The position numbers were made by a program, and so were the translations under genes. DNA of 43,424 nt, from assembly GCA_930986645.1 (NCBI GenBank), contig CAKNJS010000021.1:1-43424 (forward strand), written 5' to 3'. This stretch comes from an uncultured Lachnoclostridium sp. (GTDB taxonomy: Bacteria > Bacillota > Clostridia > Lachnospirales > Lachnospiraceae). The notes under the pieces are model-generated. The model saw only the letters and a program-made list of their open reading frames with translations. It did not search any database and had not been told where the DNA came from. This document shows positions 8,169 through 15,746 of this stretch, one piece after another (positions within the stretch are counted from its first letter, which is position 1; each line of letters begins with the position of its first letter).

Positions 8169-9113
8169 ATGGAAAAGAAAAAACGTATCGTTATTGCTCT
8201 GGGCGGGAACGCCCTCGGCAATACTCTGCCGGAGCAGATGAAGGCCGTTAAGATCACATCCCGCGCCATTGTTGACCTGATACAGGAGGGATGCGAGGTT
8301 GTAGTCGCTCACGGGAACGGGCCTCAGGTAGGCATGGTCAACAACGCTATGCTTGCCCTCACCCATGAAGATCCACAGCAGCCGAACACACCGCTGTCTG
8401 TCTGTGTTGCCATGAGTCAGGCGTACATCGGTTATGACCTGCAGAATGCGCTCCGTGAAGAGCTCTTAAACAGGGGAATCACAGATATCCCTGTGGCGAC
8501 TATGATCACGCAGGTGAGGGTTGATCCTAATGATCCGGCATTCGAGCATCCGTCTAAGCCGATCGGCCGTTTCATGACAAAAAAGCAGGCTGATATGATG
8601 ACAGAAAAATATGACTACATTATGAAAGAAGATGCAGGCCGCGGCTACCGTCGTGTGGTTGCTTCCCCGAAACCGCAGGAGATCATCGAGATTGGAACGA
8701 TCCGCAACATGGTGGACTCCGGCGATGTAGTCATTGCCTGTGGTGGCGGCGGTATCCCTGTCACTCGTCAGGGCAATCACTTAAAAGGCGCCAGCGCCGT
8801 CATTGACAAAGACTTCGCGAGCTGCCTTATGGCAAAAGAGCTGGACGCTGATTTCCTTATCATCCTGACTGCCGTTGAAAAAGTTGCGATCAATTACGGA
8901 AAGCCGGATGAAAAATGGCTGGACGATATTACAGCAGACGAGGCGAAGCAGTATATAGACGAAGGACATTTCGCGCCGGGTTCTATGCTTCCGAAAGTTC
9001 AGGCTGCCGTAGATTTCGCCGAGTCCAAACCGGGAAGGCAGGCTCTCATCACCCTGCTTGAGAAAGCAAAGGACGGAATACTCGGAAAGACCGGCACAAG
9101 AATCCATCTTTAG
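8169..9113 (+). CDS. arcC: Carbamate kinase (ArcC/YqeA type)
   Basis: A 314-residue amino acid kinase-fold enzyme that transfers phosphate from carbamoyl phosphate to ADP, giving ATP, CO2 and ammonia. Motifs seen are IALGGNALGN at the N-terminus, VVAHGNGPQVGM, IACGGGGIPV and DKDFAS, all typical of carbamate kinase, with normal length. It starts 17 bp after ridA with AGGAGG before the ATG and is the last gene of the plus-strand operon. It ends in TAG. Paired with YgeW, it would provide substrate-level phosphorylation during ureide or purine breakdown. There is no arginine deiminase in the window, so an arginine pathway is less likely. Confidence 0.95.
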   Translation: MEKKKRIVIALGGNALGNTLPEQMKAVKITSRAIVDLIQEGCEVVVAHGNGPQVGMVNNAMLALTHEDPQQPNTPLSVCVAMSQAYIGYDLQNALREELLNRGITDIPVATMITQVRVDPNDPAFEHPSKPIGRFMTKKQADMMTEKYDYIMKEDAGRGYRRVVASPKPQEIIEIGTIRNMVDSGDVVIACGGGGIPVTRQGNHLKGASAVIDKDFASCLMAKELDADFLIILTAVEKVAINYGKPDEKWLDDITADEAKQYIDEGHFAPGSMLPKVQAAVDFAESKPGRQALITLLEKAKDGILGKTGTRIHL

Positions 9114-9151
9114 AAACAGACAACTGACAAACTCCTAAAAAATATATAAAG

Positions 9152-9192
9152 AGGACATCCGACAGTTATGCCATGTACTGAACGGATGTCCT
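9152..9192. terminator. Bidirectional terminator between arcC and xdh genes
   Basis: A perfect 10-bp stem, AGGACATCCG (9152-9161) with CGGATGTCCT (9183-9192), lies between convergent genes. It is followed by TTATTTTG on the plus strand and by a T-rich stretch on the minus strand. Confidence 0.85.
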
Positions 9193-9199
9193 TATTTTG

Positions 9200-10714
9200 T
9201 TACAGTTTTCCAAGCCGCTTCTTCATCGTCTTCTCCACGGCATTCAGGATATTTTCATACCCGGTGCACCTGCACAGATGGCCTGAGAGCTGCTTTCTCA
9301 GCTCATCTCTTGTGTATTCTTTTCCGCTCTCAAGGATCTCCACAGCGCTCATGATCACGCCCGGCGTACAGAATCCGCACTGCACTGCCGCCTCGTCGAT
9401 AAATGCCTGCTGGATGTCTGAGAGCTCGCCGTCCGGTCCCATCAATCCTTCGAGAGTACGGATTTCTTTACCGTCTGCCCACACCGCAAGATAGATACAG
9501 GAATTGTAACATTCGCCGTCGATGATCACATTACATGCGCCGCACTCTCCGACTTCGCAGCCTTTCTTGACACTGGTCAGGGAATAGTCGTTCCGCAGCA
9601 TATCCGTGAGGGACGCCCTCACATCCACCATAGTCTCCCTCTCTACGCCATTGATGCGGCACCGCACCAGCTTATACTGCTTTCCGCTCTCGGCGTCTGT
9701 CATAATCGTATGCTTCGCAGTCCCTGAGCCCTCTGATGCTCCCGATATCGACTCCGGTGCTTCTTTTTTCTCACCCGTCCCGGCATTCTCATTATCCGAA
9801 GCACTCGGAGCCATAGCCGCCGGGCTTTCTTCCGAAACCACGCCTCCCGCTCTTCTGACCGCCTCTCTCAGCGCTCTCTTGCACAGGAGTTTGGAGATAT
9901 GCTCCCGGAATGCCTTGCTCGCTCTCCAGCTGTCACGGGGCGTTACATCTTCGAGTACCGTATTCCCGATCTTCTCGATGTTCTCCGCTGTCACTTCAAG
10001 TCCTCTGCCTGCCGCCTCCGCATGAACGGCACGCATAGGAACAGGCCCGGCCACGCCGTAGGCAATGCGGACATCTGTAAATGTTTTCTTGTCCTCTGAA
10101 AGTTTTACATTTACAGAACATCCCAGAGTTGCAATATCCATAGCATTTCTCATCGCATATTTAATATAGTGTCCCTCATATCCTTCGTATGCTTCTCTCG
10201 GAATCAGTATAGCGGTCTGTATCTCGCCCGGTCTTAAATCCACTTTTCCCGCCTTAATGTAGAAATCCTTGATCGGAATCCTTCTGATCCCATCCGGACC
10301 CGTCAGCTCGATCACCGCATCCCACGCAAACAGAGTGGAGGCCGAATCTGCCGATGTCACTCCGTTACAGGTATTGCCGCCGATGGTTCCGATATTCCGT
10401 ATCTGAGGGCCGCCTGCCATATCCACTGCTTCACCGAGAACATTGATATATTTCTGGATAATCGGGTCTTTCGTAATGTGTGAGAAACTAGTCAGAGATC
10501 CGATCCGGATTGTTCCGTCCTCTTCCATGACCACGCCGCGCAGTTCATCCAGCCCGTATATACTTACCAGCTCCGCGCCTGCGCGTTTTCCTTCTCTCAT
10601 CTGGACGAGCACGTCGCTTCCGCCTGCAATAATCTGTGCCTGCGGATACTCCAGAAGCAGTCTGACCGCATCGTCCACACTCTTCGCCTCATGCAATGCC
10701 TTCATATCATACAT
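9200..10714 (-). CDS. Fused XdhB (FAD) - XdhC (2Fe-2S) subunit of xanthine dehydrogenase-type hydroxylase
   Basis: A 504-residue fusion. Residues 1-290 are the FAD-binding subunit of CO dehydrogenase/xanthine dehydrogenase type (IIAGGSDVLVQMREG, GGPQIRNIGTIGGNTCNG). Residues 291-345 are a Ser/Ala/Glu/Gly-rich linker. Residues 346-504 are a two-cluster ferredoxin-like subunit with cysteines 386, 391, 394, 406 and 446, 449, 481, 483, so all eight ligands are present. E. coli encodes these as separate XdhB and XdhC. The order FAD then FeS is the reverse of that in eukaryotic XDH. The start at 10714 has AGAGGTGG upstream; an in-frame extension to 10768 overlaps xdhA and has no such site. It follows xdhA by 22 bp. 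It would carry electrons from the Mo centre to the acceptor. Confidence 0.9.
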   Translation of the reverse strand: MYDMKALHEAKSVDDAVRLLLEYPQAQIIAGGSDVLVQMREGKRAGAELVSIYGLDELRGVVMEEDGTIRIGSLTSFSHITKDPIIQKYINVLGEAVDMAGGPQIRNIGTIGGNTCNGVTSADSASTLFAWDAVIELTGPDGIRRIPIKDFYIKAGKVDLRPGEIQTAILIPREAYEGYEGHYIKYAMRNAMDIATLGCSVNVKLSEDKKTFTDVRIAYGVAGPVPMRAVHAEAAGRGLEVTAENIEKIGNTVLEDVTPRDSWRASKAFREHISKLLCKRALREAVRRAGGVVSEESPAAMAPSASDNENAGTGEKKEAPESISGASEGSGTAKHTIMTDAESGKQYKLVRCRINGVERETMVDVRASLTDMLRNDYSLTSVKKGCEVGECGACNVIIDGECYNSCIYLAVWADGKEIRTLEGLMGPDGELSDIQQAFIDEAAVQCGFCTPGVIMSAVEILESGKEYTRDELRKQLSGHLCRCTGYENILNAVEKTMKKRLGKL

Positions 10715-10736
10715 AGTCTTCCACCTCTTTTCCGTA

Positions 10737-13070
10737 TCAGAGCAGACCTGCCTCTGTAAACTTCTCAAACAGCAGATGAGGTCTCATTGGTATCTCGTTC
10801 AGTGCCACTCCGGTCGCCTGCAGGATCGCATTACGGATCGCCGGTGCAGGAGAACATGTCGGCGGCTCTCCCAGTGCTTTCGTCCCGTATGCACTGGTAG
10901 GCTCATAGTTCTCAATAAATGCGGCATGAAGATCCGGATGATCCATAAATGTAGAAAGCTTATAATCCAGAAGATTATTATTCAGCGGCTTTCCGGTTCT
11001 CTCATCATAGAGCATCTTCTCTGACAGTGCATAGCCGATCGCCATGCTCATACCGCCGTGTACCTGTGCCTCAGCAAGTGCCGGATTGATCAGGCGGCCG
11101 CAGTCGTGGACATTCAGAATATCTGTCACCTGAGCCTTGCAGCCCGGTATATCTACCTCAACTTCCACAAAGGTACACCCGAATGAATAAGCGTTATTCT
11201 TGATCTGGTAACTGCTCTCTGCTGTGAGATGTCCGTTATCTGTCAGACTATACAGCTTCTCTGTTGCCAGTTCACCCAGTGGCATAAGGATTTCTCCGTC
11301 TGTTGTTCTGACAATATTTCCGTTTACAATATCCAGATTTTCTTTCATTTGTCTTGTTAATTCATGCGCCACCTCAATGATCTTTTCTTTCAGGAGTTCT
11401 CCCGTCTGACGGATGGAGAATCCTGCCATGTAGGTCTGTCTGGATGCATAGGCTCCGGTTCCGAACGGCGTCACATCTGTATCCTGCGAGGAGACTACAT
11501 GAACCATCTCAAAAGGAATGCCGAGCGTCTCTGCTGCCATCTGAGCAAATGCGGTATCCGCTCCCTGTCCGATCTCTGTCTCGCCCACCTGCACCTGTAT
11601 GCTTCCGTCCTGATTGAGCACCATACGGCAGGCTGATGTTTCAAGTGAGATCGGCCACACACCGGTATTATACCAGAAGACCGCCATTCCCACACCGCGC
11701 CGTATATCCCCGGTCTGATGGGCGTATTTTTCTTTCCGTCTGTCATAGTCAAACTCTTTGCGTCCTTTTTCCATACACTCACGGAAAGAATCATAATAAT
11801 TTACATTCTTTGAAAATCCGTCCGTAAAGCCCTTCGGCATCACGTTTTTCATGCGGAACTCATAAGGATCCATGCCGATAGCCCTTGCTGCATCTTCTGT
11901 ATGGCTCTCCATCGCGAACATTGCCTGAGGGATTCCGTATCCTCTCATTGCGCCGGAGACGGATTTATTGGTAAATACCGTATATGTATCGGCTTCGATA
12001 TTCGGACACGGATACAGCTGCGGAAAGCATCCCATTCCTTTTGCCGCAATACTGTGCCCGTGGGATGCATATGCCCCCTGATCCGACCAGCTCTCGAACT
12101 TGCGCGCCGCGTAAGTTCCGTCCGGTCGCACATAAGAAATAATATGGAAATGAATGGCGTGGCGCACGCGTGTCGATACAAACGTCTCTTCTCTTGATGT
12201 GTCTATCTTCACCGTCCTGCCGCCCACCTGTGTACACAGATATGCGCAGAGAGGCTCATACAGAATATCCTGCTTGTTGCCGAATCCTCCGCCGATGTAA
12301 GGCTTGATCACTCTTACCTTCCCCCACGGGATTCCCAGCGCCTGACCCACAACACGCCGGCAGATATGAGGGAGCTGCGTGGAAGTCACAACCACGATCC
12401 GCCCCTGTTCCATGTAGGCATAACAGACCGGATTTTCAATGTGGCAGTGCTGGACAGCAGGCGTCTGATACCAGCCCTCTACTTTCACAAGCCCCGGCTC
12501 TTTCGCCGCGCTTTCATAGTCACCGCTGCGGATCGACGTATGTTTGAGGATGTTGTGCGGATAGTTTTTATGCAGCTGCGGCGCTCCGTCTTCCATCGCT
12601 TTGTGCACGTCAAGCACAAAAGGCAGTTCTTCGTATTCAACCCTGATCGCACGCACAGCCTGCGCGGCCGCCACCTCATTTTCCGCGATCACGGCTGCCA
12701 CATCATCCCCGTAAAATCTCACGTGCTCCACCAGCAGCAGACGGTCTGCCACATCCTGATGCGCCTCTTCCGTGGACCACGGATGTCCTGCCGTGGGGTA
12801 ATAGTTTTTTGGTACGTCGAAACATGTGACAATCTTTACCACTCCCGGAATCTTTTCCGCCTCGGATGTATCGATTGACTTCACATATCCGTGGGCGATG
12901 GTTGAGTGCAGTACCTTTGCCACGTACGCATTTTTATCACACAGATCATCGGTGTACTTTGCCCGGCCGGTAACTTTCTCAAATGCATCTACACGTTTTA
13001 CACTCCTGCCGACTACATGTTCTCTCTCTCCCGTATAGTTTTTTCCAGTTACATGAGCTTTCTCCTCCAT
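10737..13070 (-). CDS. xdhA: Xanthine dehydrogenase molybdopterin subunit (XdhA type)
   Basis: A 777-residue molybdenum hydroxylase large subunit that oxidises a purine such as hypoxanthine or xanthine at a Mo-pterin centre. Motifs seen are VGRSVKRVDAFEKVTGRAKY at the start, GGGFGNKQD, ASHGHSIA, SGAMRGYGIPQ with the substrate-contacting Arg, VGETEIGQGADTAF, and the catalytic Glu in TKALGEPPTC. KQ rather than KE after GGGFG matches my recollection of E. coli XdhA. The start ATG at 13070 is chosen because GGAGG lies 8 bases upstream; a GTG at 13079 overlaps that site. It sits between guaD (20-bp gap) and the FAD/FeS fusion. Nearby ssnA, ygeY and a YqeB-like factor suggest the labile-selenium type of enzyme, but selenium dependence cannot be seen in sequence. 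Confidence 0.93.
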   Translation of the reverse strand: MEEKAHVTGKNYTGEREHVVGRSVKRVDAFEKVTGRAKYTDDLCDKNAYVAKVLHSTIAHGYVKSIDTSEAEKIPGVVKIVTCFDVPKNYYPTAGHPWSTEEAHQDVADRLLLVEHVRFYGDDVAAVIAENEVAAAQAVRAIRVEYEELPFVLDVHKAMEDGAPQLHKNYPHNILKHTSIRSGDYESAAKEPGLVKVEGWYQTPAVQHCHIENPVCYAYMEQGRIVVVTSTQLPHICRRVVGQALGIPWGKVRVIKPYIGGGFGNKQDILYEPLCAYLCTQVGGRTVKIDTSREETFVSTRVRHAIHFHIISYVRPDGTYAARKFESWSDQGAYASHGHSIAAKGMGCFPQLYPCPNIEADTYTVFTNKSVSGAMRGYGIPQAMFAMESHTEDAARAIGMDPYEFRMKNVMPKGFTDGFSKNVNYYDSFRECMEKGRKEFDYDRRKEKYAHQTGDIRRGVGMAVFWYNTGVWPISLETSACRMVLNQDGSIQVQVGETEIGQGADTAFAQMAAETLGIPFEMVHVVSSQDTDVTPFGTGAYASRQTYMAGFSIRQTGELLKEKIIEVAHELTRQMKENLDIVNGNIVRTTDGEILMPLGELATEKLYSLTDNGHLTAESSYQIKNNAYSFGCTFVEVEVDIPGCKAQVTDILNVHDCGRLINPALAEAQVHGGMSMAIGYALSEKMLYDERTGKPLNNNLLDYKLSTFMDHPDLHAAFIENYEPTSAYGTKALGEPPTCSPAPAIRNAILQATGVALNEIPMRPHLLFEKFTEAGLL

Positions 13071-13090
13071 ACATTTCACCTCCGTTACAC

Positions 13091-14374
13091 TTACGGCAGA
13101 CTGATTTCTGTTCCTTTTACATATTTCGCCTTGATCTCCCGCTCGTCCGCCAGATAGATCATGCGCTCCAGCCGGCTCCTGATGTCAAGCGACTGGGGGT
13201 GCTTCAGGCGGCTGTCGTCCAGGACCACGGCGTCAAACTCATATCCCGGCTCAAAGCTTCCCACTTTTCCGAAGAACTCTCCGCCGCCTTTCGTTGCCAT
13301 ATAAAATACCTCCTCAGCAGTCAGCGCTTCCAGACTGTCGTCCTGCAGTCTCCAGCGCAGCTTTGACGACTGTACGGCATGGGCCATGGCGCGGAACAGG
13401 TTCTCCGTAGAGCCGCCCGCCACATCACTTCCGATCCCCACATGAAGGTCTTCTTCAAGGAATTTTCTGACCGGAGCAATACCCGATGACACATTCATAT
13501 TGGACTCCGGGCAGTGGGCGATAAACACTCCGTTTTCTTTCATACGGGCGATTTCCTCATCCCCGCTGTAAACACAGTGCGCCATGATGGTCGGGCAGTC
13601 CGCCCCGAACAGACCGAACCGGTCATACACATCGCCATAGAATTCCGACCACGGGCAGAGTTCCTTCACCCACTGGATCTCGCCCGGATTTTCCGACAGA
13701 TGGGACTGCAGCGGCAGATGATAACGCATCTGCAGTTTCTTCAGCTCTTCCATCAGTTCATCCGTACAGCTCGGCGTAAAACGCGGCGTCAGAATGGGCT
13801 TTGTATTCTTATATTTCCTATGGTTTACATCCTTGATCCACTCCAGCGTCTCGTCTGCCGACTCCTGAGTCTCCTCGCAGATATAATCCGGGCAGTTGCG
13901 GTCCATATTTACTTTTCCCACATAGGTATCAAGTCCGCTCTTCTCAAGCATATCCATGAGAAGAAGAGTGGCCGGCCGGTGCACCGTGGCAAAGATGCAG
14001 GCTCTCGTCGTAGCGCTGTTCTTAAGGTTTTCCACAAAGATCCGGTAGGACTTCTCCGCATAATCAGTCTCTTCGAACTTTGCCTCCTCCGGGAACGTAT
14101 TTACTTCGAGCCATTCTAAGAGTTCCATGTCCATCCCCAGTCCTCTATAGGAATACTGAGGAGCATGGATGTGAAGATCCACAAGCCCCGGTATGATCAG
14201 GCAGTCGCCGTAATCCCGGATCGGATTTCCGCCGAGGCGGAACGGAAGCGTCTGGTAAATTCCGTCAACCTTGCCGTCTCTGCACACAAGATATCCGTGT
14301 TCACATATGGCAAACTCTGTCTGGCTTTTACTGTAAACAATATTTCCTTTCAAAATAAAAATAGATTCATTCAT
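13091..14374 (-). CDS. guaD: Guanine deaminase (amidohydrolase family)
   Basis: A 427-residue zinc hydrolase converting guanine to xanthine and ammonia. Hallmarks are PGLVDLHIHAPQYSYRG with the metal HxH, SHLSENPGEIQWV, MAHCVYSGDEE, AHCPESNMN and the catalytic Asp in GIGSDVAGG, all in the order usual for GuaD. The start at 14374 (MNESIFILKGN) has AAAGGAG nine bases upstream; the extension to 14395 begins beyond that site. It is the first gene of guaD-xdhA-xdhBC, so guanine would be funnelled to xanthine and then to the hydroxylase. A variant purine riboswitch lies in its leader, which links expression to a purine ligand. Confidence 0.93.
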   Translation of the reverse strand: MNESIFILKGNIVYSKSQTEFAICEHGYLVCRDGKVDGIYQTLPFRLGGNPIRDYGDCLIIPGLVDLHIHAPQYSYRGLGMDMELLEWLEVNTFPEEAKFEETDYAEKSYRIFVENLKNSATTRACIFATVHRPATLLLMDMLEKSGLDTYVGKVNMDRNCPDYICEETQESADETLEWIKDVNHRKYKNTKPILTPRFTPSCTDELMEELKKLQMRYHLPLQSHLSENPGEIQWVKELCPWSEFYGDVYDRFGLFGADCPTIMAHCVYSGDEEIARMKENGVFIAHCPESNMNVSSGIAPVRKFLEEDLHVGIGSDVAGGSTENLFRAMAHAVQSSKLRWRLQDDSLEALTAEEVFYMATKGGGEFFGKVGSFEPGYEFDAVVLDDSRLKHPQSLDIRSRLERMIYLADEREIKAKYVKGTEISLP

Positions 14375-14394
14375 CAGCCCTGTCTCCTTTCTCA

Positions 14395-14490
14395 TACACC
14401 GGATGATGCGCCCATCTCTCCGGCATACTTATAGTCAGCCGTTTCCGGCGGCTGGTAGAGACGTTCACCCGATTATGAACCTATATAAGT
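14395..14490 (-). promoter_or_regulatory. Purine riboswitch (guanine-class variant) in the guaD leader
   Basis: The minus-strand aptamer spans 14490-14427. P1 is ACUUAUA/UAUAAGU (7 bp), P2 GUUCA/UGAAC with loop UAAUCGGG, J2/3 GUCUCUACC (14462-14454), P3 AGCCG/CGGCU with loop CCGGAAA, and J3/1 GAC. The L2 GG and L3 CC could form the loop-loop kiss. The ligand-reading base in J3/1 (xpt position 74, here 14434) is C, the guanine-type identity. J2/3 has C where the consensus has U48, and both P2 and P3 are only 5 bp. Downstream, UAUGCCGGA (14427-14419) can pair with UCCGGUGUA (14403-14395), overlapping the end of P1. Confidence 0.82.
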
Positions 14491-14504
14491 ACGCAATATC
14501 ATTT

Positions 14505-14540
14505 GTAACAGTTCAGCCCGAACGGCGCGGACTAAACTAT
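14505..14540. repeat. Degenerate fragment of dispersed repeat
   Basis: GTAACAGTTCAGCCCGAACGGCGCGG resembles, in reverse complement, the fragment at 7694-7729 and the start of the repeat cluster at 40096. It lies in the guaD leader just upstream of the riboswitch. Confidence 0.4.
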
Positions 14541-14560
14541 TGCAGCATTTCTATGTAAAC

Positions 14561-14589
14561 ATGGTAACACCGGAAGAAAACGGTGTCAA
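14561..14589 (-). promoter_or_regulatory. Promoter of guaD-xdh operon with inverted repeat in the spacer
   Basis: TTGACA (14589-14584), 17-bp spacer, TACCAT (14566-14561) on the minus strand. A perfect ACACCG/CGGTGT inverted repeat (14567-14572, 14581-14586) occupies the spacer and -35 edge. It could be an operator, or the end of the xdhC transcript 15 bp upstream. Confidence 0.5.
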
Positions 14590-14603
14590 TCAATTCTTGA
14601 AAT

Positions 14604-15614
14604 TCAGACTCTCTCCAGCATTACTTCCACAACTCCGCCGCAGACCATGCCCTCATCTTCTGCCTGATCAGCCGTCATATCCACTGAGCAGATCTGAAAA
14701 TCCGGTGCATCCGTACGCATCATGATGAGCGCCTTCTGTATAATCTCGCTCTCCACGCATCCGCCGCCAATCGTATCCACAGTAGTTCCGTCTTCCAGAA
14801 TGAGCATCTTCGTGCCCACGCTGCGGGGTGCAGAGCCTTTGCGGGAAATGATTGTCGCCAGAACTTTCTTCGGAACTCCGGTATTTTTTTCATCGGTTTC
14901 CGTACCGAAGATACAGGAAAGTATTTCATCCGAATAGCCGCCCGCTTTTTCGCCGTTCTCTTTACTCCGGACGTTCTTTACCTGTATGATTTCAGCCATG
15001 ACAGATACGGCTATTTCTTCCGGCGTCTCCGCCCCGATCTTCAGTCCGATCGGCGTGTGGACAGCGTCTAATACTTCACGGCTCACGCCCTTTTCCTCAA
15101 GCTGGTTCTTTACAATCGCAACCCGCCGCCTGCTGCCCATCATCCCCACGTAGGCATACCGCTTCTGCAGAATAGCTTCGAGACACTCTGTATCATACCT
15201 GTGTCCTCTCGTCACGATCACGAACCATGAATCGGAATCACCGGGGATATCCGCCAGACCTTCCCGAAACGGCACACAGAATACCCGATCCGCCCCTGCC
15301 GCTCTTGCATTGTCCGCGAACTTCGGACGGTCTTCTATGACAGTGACAGCAAATCCAAGCATTTTTCCTATGCGGATAATGGGCATGGACACATGTCCAG
15401 CCCCGCAGATGATCAGTTTGGGGGTACGTCCGATCCTTTCCCTGAAAACTCTGTCATTATCCCGGACGCTCTCACAGTATTTCCTCTTGCTCTTGTCAGG
15501 ATTAACAAGAAGCCTCTTTTCCCCCATATGTTCACCTGTCAGGACAGTCTCAGCCCAGATATCGCCTTCTGAATGTTCCAGAGCATTTTTTAGCTTCAAA
15601 TAAAACGGATTCAT
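14604..15614 (-). CDS. XdhC/YqeB-like molybdenum hydroxylase maturation factor, permuted domain order
   Basis: A 336-residue protein of the XdhC/CoxI family, which inserts or activates the Mo cofactor (sulfuration, or selenation for YqeB types). Residues 65-215 are the Rossmann-like XdhC_C domain (CGAGHVSMPIIRIG, MMGSRRRV, IGAETPEEIAVSVMAEIIQVKN). Residues 248-336 are the XdhC_CoxI segment (RKGSAPRSVGTKM, TIGGGCVESE, EGMVCGGVVEVML). In E. coli YqeB, as I recall it, the CoxI segment comes first, so the two parts are swapped here. The Rossmann part closely resembles the YqeB region ending GAETPQEIAISVLAEILQVKN (recalled). The start at 15614 is fixed by GGGAGG six bases before. It lies upstream of guaD-xdhA on the same strand and is expected to serve that enzyme. 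Confidence 0.85.
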   Translation of the reverse strand: MNPFYLKLKNALEHSEGDIWAETVLTGEHMGEKRLLVNPDKSKRKYCESVRDNDRVFRERIGRTPKLIICGAGHVSMPIIRIGKMLGFAVTVIEDRPKFADNARAAGADRVFCVPFREGLADIPGDSDSWFVIVTRGHRYDTECLEAILQKRYAYVGMMGSRRRVAIVKNQLEEKGVSREVLDAVHTPIGLKIGAETPEEIAVSVMAEIIQVKNVRSKENGEKAGGYSDEILSCIFGTETDEKNTGVPKKVLATIISRKGSAPRSVGTKMLILEDGTTVDTIGGGCVESEIIQKALIMMRTDAPDFQICSVDMTADQAEDEGMVCGGVVEVMLERV

Positions 15615-15693
15615 TTCTTTCCTCCCAGATATCAATCAGCGCCCCCGCCTCTCTCGTGCCCGGATCAATAAGGTCCGCCTCTGATTTTACAAA

Positions 15694-15722
15694 CAGGCGG
15701 CACCCTCTCGGGATGCCGCCTG
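15694..15722 (-). terminator. Hairpin terminator after pepD
   Basis: A perfect 9-bp stem, CAGGCGGCA/TGCCGCCTG, just after the pepD stop, followed on the minus strand by a weak TTTGTAAAAT tail. Partial read-through into the XdhC-like gene is likely. Confidence 0.65.
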
Positions 15723-15746
15723 CTGTCTCATTATCATGCCGGATCA

